DNA of 44,536 nucleotides from an uncultured Bacteroides sp. GTDB lineage: Bacteria > Bacteroidota > Bacteroidia > Bacteroidales > Bacteroidaceae. Below, one piece after another: positions 25,601 through 33,079 of the stretch. Position numbers and translations under genes: made by a program. Within the stretch, counting starts at the first letter, position 1. Each line of letters opens with the position of its first letter. The DNA is taken from positions 1 to 44,536 of the forward strand of contig URDR01000013.1 in the NCBI GenBank assembly GCA_900546645.1, given 5' to 3'. Below the pieces are notes generated by a model. That model saw nothing but the letters and a program-made list of their open reading frames with translations. It had not been told where the DNA came from and ran no database searches.

Positions 25601-25736
25601 TTTTAACCACAGGAGGGGTGATTTGCGGGTATTGGTCAACGGGAAGCATGGTTAAGCCAATAACTCCCACGATGACAATTAATATGGAGATGACAGCCGA
25701 GAATACGGGCCTGTCAATGAAAAAGTTTACTTTCAT
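22626..25736 (-). CDS. RND multidrug efflux permease (AcrB/HAE1 type)
   Basis: A 1036-aa inner-membrane proton-driven drug transporter. The first helix (MKVNFFIDRPVFSAVISI) and the GDDAIVVVENVERIMEEE stretch in TM4, with its proton-relay Asp pair (VVDDA), are typical, and two large periplasmic loops separate two sets of six membrane helices. It lies 9 nt downstream of the adaptor gene and 12 nt upstream of the outer-membrane gene. Substrates cannot be inferred. No TetR or other regulator gene is adjacent. Confidence 0.97.
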   Translation of the reverse strand: MKVNFFIDRPVFSAVISILIVIVGVIGLTMLPVDQYPQITPPVVKISASYPGASALTVSQAVATPIEQELNGTPGMLYMESSSSNSGGFSATVTFDISADPDLAAVEIQNRIKLAESRLPAEVVQNGISIEKQAASQLMTICLTSDDPKFDEIYLSNFATINVLDLIRRIPGVGRVSNIGGRYYAMQIWVDPARLANFGLTVQDIQNALKDQNRESAAGVLGQQPVSGLDITIPITAQGRLSTAAQFEEIVVRANADGSLIRLRDVARVSLEAQSYNTESGINDGNAAVLGIYMLPGANAMEVAENVKKAIAEISKTFPEGLEYEVTFDMTTYISESIHEVYKTLYEALFLVIIVVFLSLQSWRATIIPIVAVPISLIGTFGFMLIFGFSLNMLTLLGLVLAIGLVVDDAIVVVENVERIMEEEHLSPYEATKKAMDGLTGALIATSLVLAAVFVPVSFLSGITGQLYRQFSVTIAVSVLLSTVVALTLSPVMCSLILKPTDHNKPKNKIFRAINRWIDLGNNKYVTGIKHVLKHPRRVTLGFATVILFIFVLYKVIPTSFLPTEDQGYFTVELELPEGATLERTRTVTNRAIDFIMQNPAVEYVQNVTGTSPRIGTSQSRSQLTVILKQWKKRDDTSIGEIMAEVQNEMKKYPECKIYLSTPPVIPGLGTSGGFEMQLEARGDASYEDLVQATDTLMYYASKCDELSGLSSSIQAEIPQLYFDVDRDKVKLSGVPMADVFSTMKAYTGSVYVNDFNMFNRIYRVYLQAEAPYREHRDNINLFFVRGSDDSMIPLTSLGNTQYTTGPGSIQRFNMFNTSVIRGEAAHGYSSGQAMEVIERLAREHLPENIGIEWSGLSFQEKQAGGQTGMILTLVFLFVFLFLAALYESWSIPVAVLLSLPVAALGAYAGVAISGLENDTYFQIGLVMLVGLAAKNAILIVEFAKDEVDAGKDLIESTLHAARLRFRPILMTSLAFILGMLPMVIASGPGSASRQAIGTGVFYGMIVAVTVGIFLVPFFFVMIYKAKNKLKAKHTN

Positions 25737-25745
25737 AGGTTTACG

Positions 25746-26933
25746 TTATTCTTGGGTTTCCTCTTCTTGTTTTGGGGCTTCGCTTACGTTTACTTTCATT
25801 CCCGGACTTAATTTGTGATAGCCTTCGCTGACAATCATTTCGCCCGGTATAAGTCCACGTTCTACTACTACATTATTGCCAAACTCAGGTCCGAGTTCGA
25901 TAAAGCGGCGTTCAACGGTAGAGTCGCGTCGCATCACAAAAATATAAGCTCCTCCTTTTTCTATGATTAACGATTTTTGAGGAACTACGGTGGCATTCTC
26001 ACGAACGTCTAACAGAAGACGTACTTTTGTAAACTGTCCGGGAAGTAGGACATGTTCAGGATTGCTCATTTCTGCGCGTACAGAAAATGTTCCGGTCTTG
26101 GGGTTTACTTGAGGTTCGGCAAAATCAACTAATCCTTTAAACGGATACACGCTGTTATCAGGCAAGGTGATGGTAACAGTTGGCTGCCAAGAGCGGGTAG
26201 AATCTTTTTGTCCCAATGTCACATTGCGTTCTTTACTCTTTAAATAGTCTAAGGCAGTCATGCTGAAATCTACCAGCACCGTATCACTTTTCACGATGGT
26301 AGCCAAAAGAGACTTTCCGCTTGTACCAACCAGGGTACCAAGGTCAACGTGGCGCTCACTGATATGACCAGAGATAGGAGAGCGTACGATGGTGTAGCCT
26401 AATTCTTGTTCAGCTTGGTCTAAATCTGCTTGACTCATCCCTACGCTGGCAATGGCTGTTTCATAAGCAGCAACTGCATTGTCCAAGTCTAACTGGCTGG
26501 CTGCATTTTGTTCGTACAGAGGTTTGATACGTGCTAAGTCGCGTTCTGCCTTGCGTGCAGTAGCTTCATCTTTTTTTAACTGAGCTCTTGCTTTATCCGC
26601 TTTTGCACGATATTGGTCTTGGTTGATGACAAAAAGCGTTTGATTACGTTTTACATAGGTACCTTCTTCGAACAACATTTGTTCAAGGAAGCCTTCCACT
26701 CGGGCACGTACTTCAACAAATTGTTGTGCACGGATGCGTCCAACGTAGTCACCATAAATTTCCACATCTTGCTTTTGTGCCGGAGCTATACTGACGATAG
26801 GAATTTCAGGGACAGGCTCCGGTTTCTGTGTCAGTATAAAATACAATGCTACAATGATAGCGATACCTACTCCTGCATAAATGGTTTGCTTTCTTTTTAC
26901 CTTTAGTTCTTTCCTTGTCAAAAAACGTTTCAT
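25746..26933 (-). CDS. RND efflux periplasmic adaptor (AcrA type)
   Basis: A membrane-fusion protein linking the permease to the outer-membrane channel. With the start at 26933 it has 395 aa: an N-terminal membrane anchor (about 16-34) without a lipobox Cys, a lipoyl half-motif and alpha-helical hairpin (about 75-150), the second lipoyl half with VRSPISGHISERHVDLG, a beta-barrel and a membrane-proximal domain. An upstream ATG (26963, ten residues longer) is also possible. It is the first gene of the three-gene operon. Confidence 0.93.
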   Translation of the reverse strand: MKRFLTRKELKVKRKQTIYAGVGIAIIVALYFILTQKPEPVPEIPIVSIAPAQKQDVEIYGDYVGRIRAQQFVEVRARVEGFLEQMLFEEGTYVKRNQTLFVINQDQYRAKADKARAQLKKDEATARKAERDLARIKPLYEQNAASQLDLDNAVAAYETAIASVGMSQADLDQAEQELGYTIVRSPISGHISERHVDLGTLVGTSGKSLLATIVKSDTVLVDFSMTALDYLKSKERNVTLGQKDSTRSWQPTVTITLPDNSVYPFKGLVDFAEPQVNPKTGTFSVRAEMSNPEHVLLPGQFTKVRLLLDVRENATVVPQKSLIIEKGGAYIFVMRRDSTVERRFIELGPEFGNNVVVERGLIPGEMIVSEGYHKLSPGMKVNVSEAPKQEEETQE

Positions 26934-26986
26934 ATTTGTAAATTTAATATTATTAGATGCCATGATAAGTATGACAATCTATGTGC

Positions 26987-26994
26987 CAAATTTA
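26987..26994 (-). promoter_or_regulatory. -7 promoter element of the efflux operon
   Basis: The minus strand reads TAAATTTG, matching TAnnTTTG, 54 nt before the ATG at 26933 and 24 nt before the alternative ATG at 26963. No well-placed -33 box is visible. Confidence 0.45.
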
Positions 26995-27089
26995 ATAAAA
27001 ATAATTTAGTTATTGAAAATCAATCAGATAACATTCTTGTTGCATCTTCGTGTATTGAGGAATGGGGAACAGAATTGTGGAAATATTCC

Positions 27090-27410
27090 TCATCTCCATT
27101 CGTTCCACAAATGTGCTAAAGCTGCAAGTGGATGATAAAATAACATTCTGGGGCCTGAATAACGCATGATTTCCTGGATCCGTTTTCTCATTTCAGGTTT
27201 ATAGCAATGTGTGGGGCAAAGGCGGCAAGTTTTCTTTTCTTGTTTGAAAGGGCATAATGATAATCGTTTATGGGCATATAGTAGTGTTTCCTTGCAGGTA
27301 ACACAAAGTGATTCTTTTCTTTCTTTATTATGGTTATGGTGGTTACAATAAAGCTTTATCATTTGTTCGATGATACGCTTTTCTTTTTCAGTTTTTAAAT
27401 GTTTGTCCAT
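27090..27410 (-). CDS. YgbA-like (nitrous oxide-stimulated promoter family) protein
   Basis: A 106-aa Cys-rich basic protein. The N-terminal helix (EKEKRIIEQMIKLYC) is followed by Cys pairs CVTC and CRLCPTHC and a late MRYSGPRMLFYHPLAALAHL segment, the pattern of the YgbA family. In enterobacteria ygbA is NsrR-controlled and linked to recovery from nitrosative stress; its biochemical function is unsettled. The Cys pattern suggests a zinc or Fe-S site. The start at 27410 is preferred over the ORF's first Met (27440), which lies at the promoter. It is divergent from the exporter gene. Confidence 0.85.
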   Translation of the reverse strand: MDKHLKTEKEKRIIEQMIKLYCNHHNHNKERKESLCVTCKETLLYAHKRLSLCPFKQEKKTCRLCPTHCYKPEMRKRIQEIMRYSGPRMLFYHPLAALAHLWNEWR

Positions 27411-27429
27411 TAACTTTTGAATTCGGCTG

Positions 27430-27437
27430 CAAAGGTA
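27430..27437 (-). promoter_or_regulatory. -7 promoter element of the YgbA-like gene
   Basis: The minus strand reads TACCTTTG, an exact consensus match, 19 nt before the ATG at 27410. It is the mirror image of the element at 27460-27467. Confidence 0.55.
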
Positions 27438-27459
27438 CAAATAAAAAAGATATTTTTCT

Positions 27460-27467
27460 TACCTTTG
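27460..27467 (+). promoter_or_regulatory. -7 promoter element of the ThrE-like gene
   Basis: TACCTTTG matches TAnnTTTG, 23 nt before the ATG at 27491. It is followed by an A-rich leader typical of Bacteroidetes. Confidence 0.6.
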
Positions 27468-27490
27468 CACCCCGAAAAAATATTAATAAA

Positions 27491-28876
27491 ATGGTATTAG
27501 AGGAACATTTAGAGACAACAGTAAAGGCTCACAATCAATTATTGCATCGTAGAGTGGATTTATTATTGCGTACAGGAAAGCTTTTGGTAGAAAGTTTGGC
27601 GGATACGAACCGTATTGTACGAAACATGAAACGTACAGCGGCTTATCTGGGTATTCCTGAGGAAAAACTTCATATTAATGTAAGTTTTACCATGCTGATG
27701 GTGAATGTGAGTGATGGTGATTATTCGTTTACGAAGTTTCAGCGGATTGAAGGTCACGGGGTGAACATGACGGCTATTTCAGAGGTAAGCAAACTTTCAT
27801 GGAGAGCGATTGAAGAGAATTATACGCTGGAGCAATATGAAGAGGAATTGGAAAAGATCCGCACAAAGAAGCGTAATTACACTCCTTGGCAGGTTGCTGT
27901 GGGTGCCGGATTTGCTTGTGGAGGATTTTGTATTCAATTCGGTTGTGACTGGATGGCCTTCTTATATGCTTCTATAGCTGCTATTATAGGTATGCGTGTT
28001 CGTTTCAGATGTAATGAGTCGGGATTGAATCATTATATGGGTATCGCTATAGCTGCTTTTGTGTCTACTTTGCTGGCATGGGCTTCCACTTTACTGCCTG
28101 CCGATTGGACTTCTACTCCATGGCATCCGTTGCTGGCTTGTGCGCTGTTTATCGTGCCGGGAGTGCCGTTGATTAACTTTGTAGACGATATGCTTGATAA
28201 TTATATTCAGGTCGGTATCGTCCGGGCGGTCAACACCTTGTTAATGGTTTCTGCCATGGCGTTCGGAATTGCCTTTGCGGTAAAACTTTGTCGTATTGAC
28301 GACTTCTTTCCAACCATAAGTATGGTTCCGCATCATGCTTATTGGGAGTATGCTTTGGCTGCTGCTATTTCAGCTATGGGCTTTTCTATGATTTTTAATA
28401 TTCAGCGTCGTCTGCTTTGGGTTGTTGCCATTGGTGGAATATTGGCTGTATGTACCCGTAACTTTGTAAACTTAGGTCCCAGTACCGATAATATTGGCTT
28501 AGATATGGGATTGGTGATCGGTTCGTTTTCGGGTTCGGTATTGGTGAGCTTGATTGCTGTCAAGGCGGTTCATTGGTTTCATGTGCCCAATCATGTTCTT
28601 ACGATTCCGTCTGTTATTCCGATGATTCCGGGAGTGTTGATGTATCGTATGCTGTTCGGATTGATAAACATGAATGTAACCGATATAGATAAAGTGACTT
28701 CATTGATGAAAGCTATTGAATGTGGGGTTAACTCCGGACTGGTTATTATGTGTATTGCGTTAGGTGTTGCTATTCCCAATATCTTTGGCCGTAAATACAT
28801 TTCTTCTGCTAAGAACAAGCGTTTAGATGCTATGCTGAAGAAGCGTAGAGAGAAGGGACAGTTCGTGGAATGGTAA
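27491..28876 (+). CDS. Threonine/serine exporter family protein (ThrE-like)
   Basis: A 461-aa membrane protein. A soluble N-terminal domain (about 1-130) precedes about ten membrane helices, which fall into two blocks like the fused ThrE form (ThrP and ThrB parts joined). The segment FVDDMLDNYIQVGIVRA and the late PSVIPMIPGVLMYRMLFGL are typical of this transporter. It is expected to export threonine or serine with proton exchange; the actual substrate is untested. A strong terminator follows. Confidence 0.93.
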   Translation: MVLEEHLETTVKAHNQLLHRRVDLLLRTGKLLVESLADTNRIVRNMKRTAAYLGIPEEKLHINVSFTMLMVNVSDGDYSFTKFQRIEGHGVNMTAISEVSKLSWRAIEENYTLEQYEEELEKIRTKKRNYTPWQVAVGAGFACGGFCIQFGCDWMAFLYASIAAIIGMRVRFRCNESGLNHYMGIAIAAFVSTLLAWASTLLPADWTSTPWHPLLACALFIVPGVPLINFVDDMLDNYIQVGIVRAVNTLLMVSAMAFGIAFAVKLCRIDDFFPTISMVPHHAYWEYALAAAISAMGFSMIFNIQRRLLWVVAIGGILAVCTRNFVNLGPSTDNIGLDMGLVIGSFSGSVLVSLIAVKAVHWFHVPNHVLTIPSVIPMIPGVLMYRMLFGLINMNVTDIDKVTSLMKAIECGVNSGLVIMCIALGVAIPNIFGRKYISSAKNKRLDAMLKKRREKGQFVEW

Positions 28877-28962
28877 TGCGTTTTTTTCGCTTACGTATGA
28901 AGATACTTCTTTCTATGGTTAAAGCGGAAAAACAAAAATAGCCCATTCATATAGGGGCAGAT

Positions 28963-29005
28963 AAAAGCCCGGTATTGATAGGAAAAAATCAATGCCGGGC
29001 TTTTT
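28963..29005 (+). terminator. Terminator of the ThrE-like gene
   Basis: A 17-bp stem (28963-28979 with 28988-29004, one G-T pair) with an 8-nt loop, ending in TTTTT. It lies about 87 nt after the stop codon. The 28877-28962 region shows nothing else. Confidence 0.85.
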
Positions 29006-29086
29006 GGGTCTTGTTAGATGTTATTGGCTGTTATTCAGAATTAAAAATATTCGCTATTCTTCGGCTTATTAAACCCTTGATTGAAG

Positions 29087-29644
29087 TCAGTCGATATTTC
29101 CAATATCAAATTTCTCAGGATGTTTTCCTTTAAAATCCTTGAAGTACAGCTTGATTTCGCGCATGTCTTTTTCTAAGTCGCCGCTGGGAATAATGTATTT
29201 TCCAGCAGTGATGCATTTCTTTTCATAGTCGATGCCTATGAGAACAATAGGGATGTTGGCTCCTAAGGCAATATAGTAAAACCCTTTTTTCCAATTCGGG
29301 TTAGCCGAACGGGTTCCTTCAGGAGTAATGGCCAAATGGAATCGTTTGCTTTTTTTTATCTGCTCTACCAACTGTTCTACCATGGAATTACGTTTTCCAC
29401 GGTGTACAGGAATTCCGCCCATCCATCGGAAAATGCTACCCAGCGGAAAGAAAAACCATTCTTTCTTCATCAGAAAACCAGATTCTCTTCCGATGGAGCC
29501 AATGAAAAGCTTACCGATAAACAAGTCCCAGTTTGTGGTGTGAGGAGCTGCGCAAATGATGCATTTATCGAAGTCTGGAACATTGACTTCCGATTTCCAT
29601 CCCAATAGTGTAGTGTAAATAAACTGGCAAAAGGCTTGTTTCAT
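29087..29644 (-). CDS. Lysophospholipid acyltransferase family protein (PlsC-like)
   Basis: A 185-aa member of the glycerophospholipid acyltransferase superfamily. The catalytic HX4D motif is HTTNWD (35-40), followed by a hydrophobic stretch, and the substrate-binding EGTRS motif lies at about residue 109-113. It is shorter than canonical PlsC and lacks its N-terminal membrane helix, so it is probably a peripheral membrane enzyme; the exact acyl acceptor is unknown. The small helical protein gene lies 5 nt upstream, so they are likely one operon. Confidence 0.9.
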   Translation of the reverse strand: MKQAFCQFIYTTLLGWKSEVNVPDFDKCIICAAPHTTNWDLFIGKLFIGSIGRESGFLMKKEWFFFPLGSIFRWMGGIPVHRGKRNSMVEQLVEQIKKSKRFHLAITPEGTRSANPNWKKGFYYIALGANIPIVLIGIDYEKKCITAGKYIIPSGDLEKDMREIKLYFKDFKGKHPEKFDIGNID

Positions 29645-29649
29645 GTCTA

Positions 29650-29928
29650 TTATTTTGCCAGTTCTTCTAATTGATTGAAAATGCCTTCAATGCGGCTGTT
29701 GAAATCGCTATGTAATTTTTTGTAGAATACCTTTACGCTTCCCGGTTCAGTATGGCTGATACGGCTGATGATATCTTGCTTTAAGTCGATTACTTGAAGG
29801 AAGAGTTTGCTGATGGACTCACGTTGTTCTTCTGTTCTTTCGGCACGTGCACTTTCCACGATGCATAATCCAGCTGCGAGGTCTGTAATATAGTTGACAT
29901 TTTTCTTTAAGTCTCTTCTGTTTGCCAT
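29650..29928 (-). CDS. Small helical conserved hypothetical protein
   Basis: A 92-aa protein, rich in Glu, Lys and Leu with no signal peptide or membrane helix. Long amphipathic stretches (KKNVNYITDLAAGLCIVES, then SKLFLQVIDLKQDIISRIS, then FNSRIEGIFNQLEELAK) suggest a three- or four-helix bundle. I do not recognise a named family. It begins the two-gene unit with the acyltransferase. Confidence 0.8.
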   Translation of the reverse strand: MANRRDLKKNVNYITDLAAGLCIVESARAERTEEQRESISKLFLQVIDLKQDIISRISHTEPGSVKVFYKKLHSDFNSRIEGIFNQLEELAK

Positions 29929-30056
29929 AATTGTAAGTGTTATAAGTTATAGAAATAGAATTAATTTGTGGTAAAGATACGCTTTTCTTTGATATATCTC
30001 CTTATTTTTCCATAAAAATGTTTTTTGATGTTGTAGCAGTATTAATGATTAATTGG

Positions 30057-30064
30057 TATATTTG
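30057..30064 (+). promoter_or_regulatory. -7 promoter element of the YitT-like gene
   Basis: TATATTTG matches TAnnTTTG, 28 nt before the ATG at 30093. A TTG at 30031-30033 is upstream but the spacing (23 nt) is slightly long. It argues against the earlier in-frame ATG at 30018. Confidence 0.55.
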
Positions 30065-30092
30065 CTGTATAAAAATAGAAATTAGAAAACAG

Positions 30093-31055
30093 ATGGTTCA
30101 TGTTTTATCTTCTTGGCTGAAGATAGTATTGGGATGTACTATTTTGGCTGTAGGATTTGTATTTTTTATCAATCCTTATAACATTGTTCCCGGTGGAGTA
30201 TACGGGGCAAGTATTGTGCTTCATAATTTGTTTCCATCAGTGCAGGTAGGAACTTTCGGATATATGTTTGATATTCCTCTGCTGATTCTTTCCGTCCTGC
30301 TGTTGGGTGCTAAGTTGGGGGCGCGTACGATTGTAGCTGCGCTTCTGACCCCTTTGATTATGAATTTGATATCTCTCTGGGCTTATCCCACGGAAGAAGC
30401 CTTGGAGAGTCTTGATCCTTCGTTGCTTCTCGGAGGCATGATGGATATGTCTGATCATCTGATGCTTACTTCTATTATAGGAGCGGCTGTAATCGGGGTG
30501 GGTACTGGTATAGTCATACGCAGTCAAGCTACCACTGGCGGAAGTGATATTGTGGGCATGTTGTTACAGAAATATTGTCATATCCGCTTTTCTACAGCTA
30601 TTCTGATGGTAGATGCCGTAGTGGTAGGCTTTGGGCTGTTAGTTATAGGCTTTGGTTTGGGAAGTGCGGATGATAATACGACTCCTTCTTGGCATTTGTC
30701 TTTTTACTCTTTGATATCTATTTTTGTCATATCCCGAGTGATAGCTTATGTCATTAATGGGGAAAAGAACGATAAACTCATGTTTGTTATCAGTGAAAAA
30801 GGACTTCCTGAACTTCGGAAATACATTCTTGAGGATTTGGATAGAACGGGTACCTGCATAAAAAGCAGTGGTCTTTATACGGGGAAGGAGAAAGAAATGC
30901 TGTTTCTGGTGGTAAGCTATAAAGAAGTAAATGGTTTGAAAATAAAGATAAAAGAGGTTGACCCGCGTGCTTTTGTCGTTGTGACCGATGCGTATGATAC
31001 CTATGGAGAGGGATGGAAACAGCTTCCCTCAGAGAATGAGCTGAACCCGGAGTAG
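30093..31055 (+). CDS. YitT family membrane protein (DUF2179)
   Basis: A 320-aa protein with about five membrane helices (starting WLKIVLGCTILAVGFVFFI) and a C-terminal soluble DUF2179 domain (about 230-310; MFVISEKGLPELRKYI). The family is widespread and its function is unknown; some members are linked to sporulation or spore physiology in Bacilli, which does not apply here. The start chosen follows the promoter element. It is followed by a 184-nt gap with the palindrome upstream of pfp. Confidence 0.92.
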   Translation: MVHVLSSWLKIVLGCTILAVGFVFFINPYNIVPGGVYGASIVLHNLFPSVQVGTFGYMFDIPLLILSVLLLGAKLGARTIVAALLTPLIMNLISLWAYPTEEALESLDPSLLLGGMMDMSDHLMLTSIIGAAVIGVGTGIVIRSQATTGGSDIVGMLLQKYCHIRFSTAILMVDAVVVGFGLLVIGFGLGSADDNTTPSWHLSFYSLISIFVISRVIAYVINGEKNDKLMFVISEKGLPELRKYILEDLDRTGTCIKSSGLYTGKEKEMLFLVVSYKEVNGLKIKIKEVDPRAFVVVTDAYDTYGEGWKQLPSENELNPE

Positions 31056-31162
31056 GAAAAGGCTTGGGTAAGACTTATAGAACTTTTCATCTGTTTCTGG
31101 TGGGAGAACGAGGCATTGTAATCAAGAGAGAAGCAGATAAATAGAGAAAGTTGGGCTGTTTC

Positions 31163-31189
31163 TTTCGTATTTCCGAAAAAAATACGAAA
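31163..31189. repeat. Palindrome upstream of pfp
   Basis: TTTCGTATTT (31163-31172) and AAATACGAAA (31180-31189) are perfect 10-bp complements with a 7-nt centre. It overlaps the region where the pfp -7 element is expected (imperfect GAAATTTG at 31186-31193), so it may be an operator. It could also be a weak terminator for the YitT-like gene. Confidence 0.6.
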
Positions 31190-31239
31190 TTTGCACCAAA
31201 CGGAATTTTATTTATACAACCTATATAAATAGTAAAATT

Positions 31240-32883
31240 ATGACAAAAAGTGCATTACAAATTGCAAGAGCTGCTTATCAGCCGAAATTACCTAAAGCCC
31301 TGAAGGGTGCTGTAAAGGTGCAGGAAGGAGAAGCTACTCAGTCGGTTGCTGACCAGGAAGCTATCCAGAAATTGTTCCCGAACACTTACGGCATGCCGTT
31401 GATTAAATTCGTGGAAGGCGAAGAAAAAGAATACGCTCCGTTGAATGTGGGCGTTATTTTGTCTGGTGGTCAAGCTCCGGGCGGACATAACGTTATTTCA
31501 GGTCTGTTCGATGGAATCAAGAAATTGAATCCGGCTAACAAGTTGTATGGATTTATCTTGGGTCCTGGCGGTTTGGTTGACCATAACTATAAAGAACTGA
31601 CAGCTGATATTATTGACGAATACCGTAACACAGGTGGTTTCGACATTATCGGCTCAGGACGTACTAAACTGGAAAAAGAAGACCAGTTCGAAAAAGGATA
31701 TGAAATTCTGAAAGAATTAGGTATCAAAGCTTTGGTTATCATCGGTGGTGACGACTCTAACACAAATGCGTGTGTATTGGCTGAATATTATGCTGCTAAG
31801 AAATATGGCATTCAGGTAATCGGTTGTCCGAAGACAATCGACGGTGACTTGAAGAATGAAATGATTGAAACTTCATTCGGTTTCGATACTGCTTGTAAGA
31901 CATACTCAGAAGTTATCGGTAACATCGAACGTGACTGTAACTCTGCACGTAAGTACTGGCACTTCATCAAACTGATGGGTCGTTCAGCTTCTCACATTGC
32001 TTTGGAATGTGCTTTGCAGACTCAGCCTAATGTTTGTATCATCTCTGAGGAAGTTGAGGCTAAGAACATGTCTTTGGACGATGTAGTTACTTACATTGCT
32101 CAGGCTGTTGCTGACCGTGCTGCTGCCGGTAACAACTTCGGTACTGTATTGATTCCTGAAGGTTTGATTGAGTTTATTCCTGCAATGAAGAGTCTGATTG
32201 CTGAACTGAACGACTTCTTGGCTGCTAACGGTGAAGAATTCAATAGCATCAAACGTTCAAAACAGCGTGATTATATCATCAGCAAGTTGTCTGCAGAAAA
32301 CTCTGCTATTTACGCTTCATTGCCTGAAGGTGTAGCTCGTCAGCTTTCATTAGACCGTGACCCGCACGGAAACGTTCAGGTTTCACTGATTGAAACTGAA
32401 AAACTGTTGTCTGAAATGGTGGCTACTAAGTTGGCTCAGTGGAAAGAAGAAGGTAAGTTTGTAGGCAAATTTGCTGCTCAGCACCACTTCTTCGGTTATG
32501 AAGGACGTTGCGCTGCTCCTTCTAACTTCGATGCAGATTATTGCTACTCATTGGGTTACACAGCTTCTATGTTGATTGCTAACGGTAAGACTGGTTATAT
32601 GTCATCTGTACGCAATACTACTGCTCCGGCTGAAGAATGGATTGCAGGTGGTGTGCCTATTACAATGATGATGAACATGGAACGCCGTCACGGTGAAATG
32701 AAGCCAGTTATCCAGAAAGCATTAGTAAAACTGGATGGAGCTCCGTTCAAAGCATTTGCTGCTGTTCGTGATACATGGGCAAAAGAAACTTCATACGTTT
32801 ATCCGGGTCCGATTCAGTACTTCGGTCCTACAGAAGTATGTGACCAGCCGACTAAGACATTGCAGTTGGAACAATCTAAATAA
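31240..32883 (+). CDS. pfp: Diphosphate--fructose-6-phosphate 1-phosphotransferase
   Basis: The reversible PPi-dependent phosphofructokinase, 547 aa, of the long plant/Bacteroidetes type. GGDD (169-172) carries the Asp that marks PPi in place of ATP use, followed by PKTIDGD (197-203), the catalytic motif; MGRSASHIALEC and the late PEGLIEF segments fit the family. It links glycolysis to gluconeogenesis using pyrophosphate. Codon use is strongly biased toward highly expressed patterns (many AAA, GAA, CGT, GGT codons) compared with its neighbours. Two stem-loops follow. Confidence 0.97.
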   Translation: MTKSALQIARAAYQPKLPKALKGAVKVQEGEATQSVADQEAIQKLFPNTYGMPLIKFVEGEEKEYAPLNVGVILSGGQAPGGHNVISGLFDGIKKLNPANKLYGFILGPGGLVDHNYKELTADIIDEYRNTGGFDIIGSGRTKLEKEDQFEKGYEILKELGIKALVIIGGDDSNTNACVLAEYYAAKKYGIQVIGCPKTIDGDLKNEMIETSFGFDTACKTYSEVIGNIERDCNSARKYWHFIKLMGRSASHIALECALQTQPNVCIISEEVEAKNMSLDDVVTYIAQAVADRAAAGNNFGTVLIPEGLIEFIPAMKSLIAELNDFLAANGEEFNSIKRSKQRDYIISKLSAENSAIYASLPEGVARQLSLDRDPHGNVQVSLIETEKLLSEMVATKLAQWKEEGKFVGKFAAQHHFFGYEGRCAAPSNFDADYCYSLGYTASMLIANGKTGYMSSVRNTTAPAEEWIAGGVPITMMMNMERRHGEMKPVIQKALVKLDGAPFKAFAAVRDTWAKETSYVYPGPIQYFGPTEVCDQPTKTLQLEQSK

Positions 32884-32907
32884 TATTAAGTCATATCATG
32901 ATCAGTT

Positions 32908-32940
32908 GAAGTGTATCGGCATTTGCTGATACACTTCTTT
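32908..32940 (+). terminator. Terminator of pfp
   Basis: GAAGTGTATC (32908-32917) pairs with GATACACTTC (32928-32937), with further GC pairs inside leaving a 4-nt loop, and is followed by TTT. Confidence 0.75.
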
Positions 32941-32968
32941 AAATAAACATGTTATGCAGTTTATTATG

Positions 32969-33010
32969 AAGAATCTGGTAAATGTCGGTTTTTGATATTG
33001 CCAGATTCTT
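32969..33010 (+). terminator. Second stem-loop after pfp
   Basis: AAGAATCTGG (32969-32978) pairs perfectly with CCAGATTCTT (33001-33010) around a 22-nt loop and is followed by TATTTTGTTT. It probably backs up the first pfp terminator. Confidence 0.6.
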
Positions 33011-33079
33011 TATTTTGTTTGTAATTAGCTATTCGTATTATATTATACGTAACCTCTTTCTTTTCTTAAAAGTAGAATT

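Larger units (their letters stand above)
27428..27469. repeat. Inverted repeat framing two divergent promoters
   Basis: TGCAAAGGTA (27428-27437) and TACCTTTGCA (27460-27469) are perfect 10-bp complements around a 22-nt A/T-rich centre. Each arm contains the -7 element of one of the two genes, so the two -7 elements are mirror images. Confidence 0.75.
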
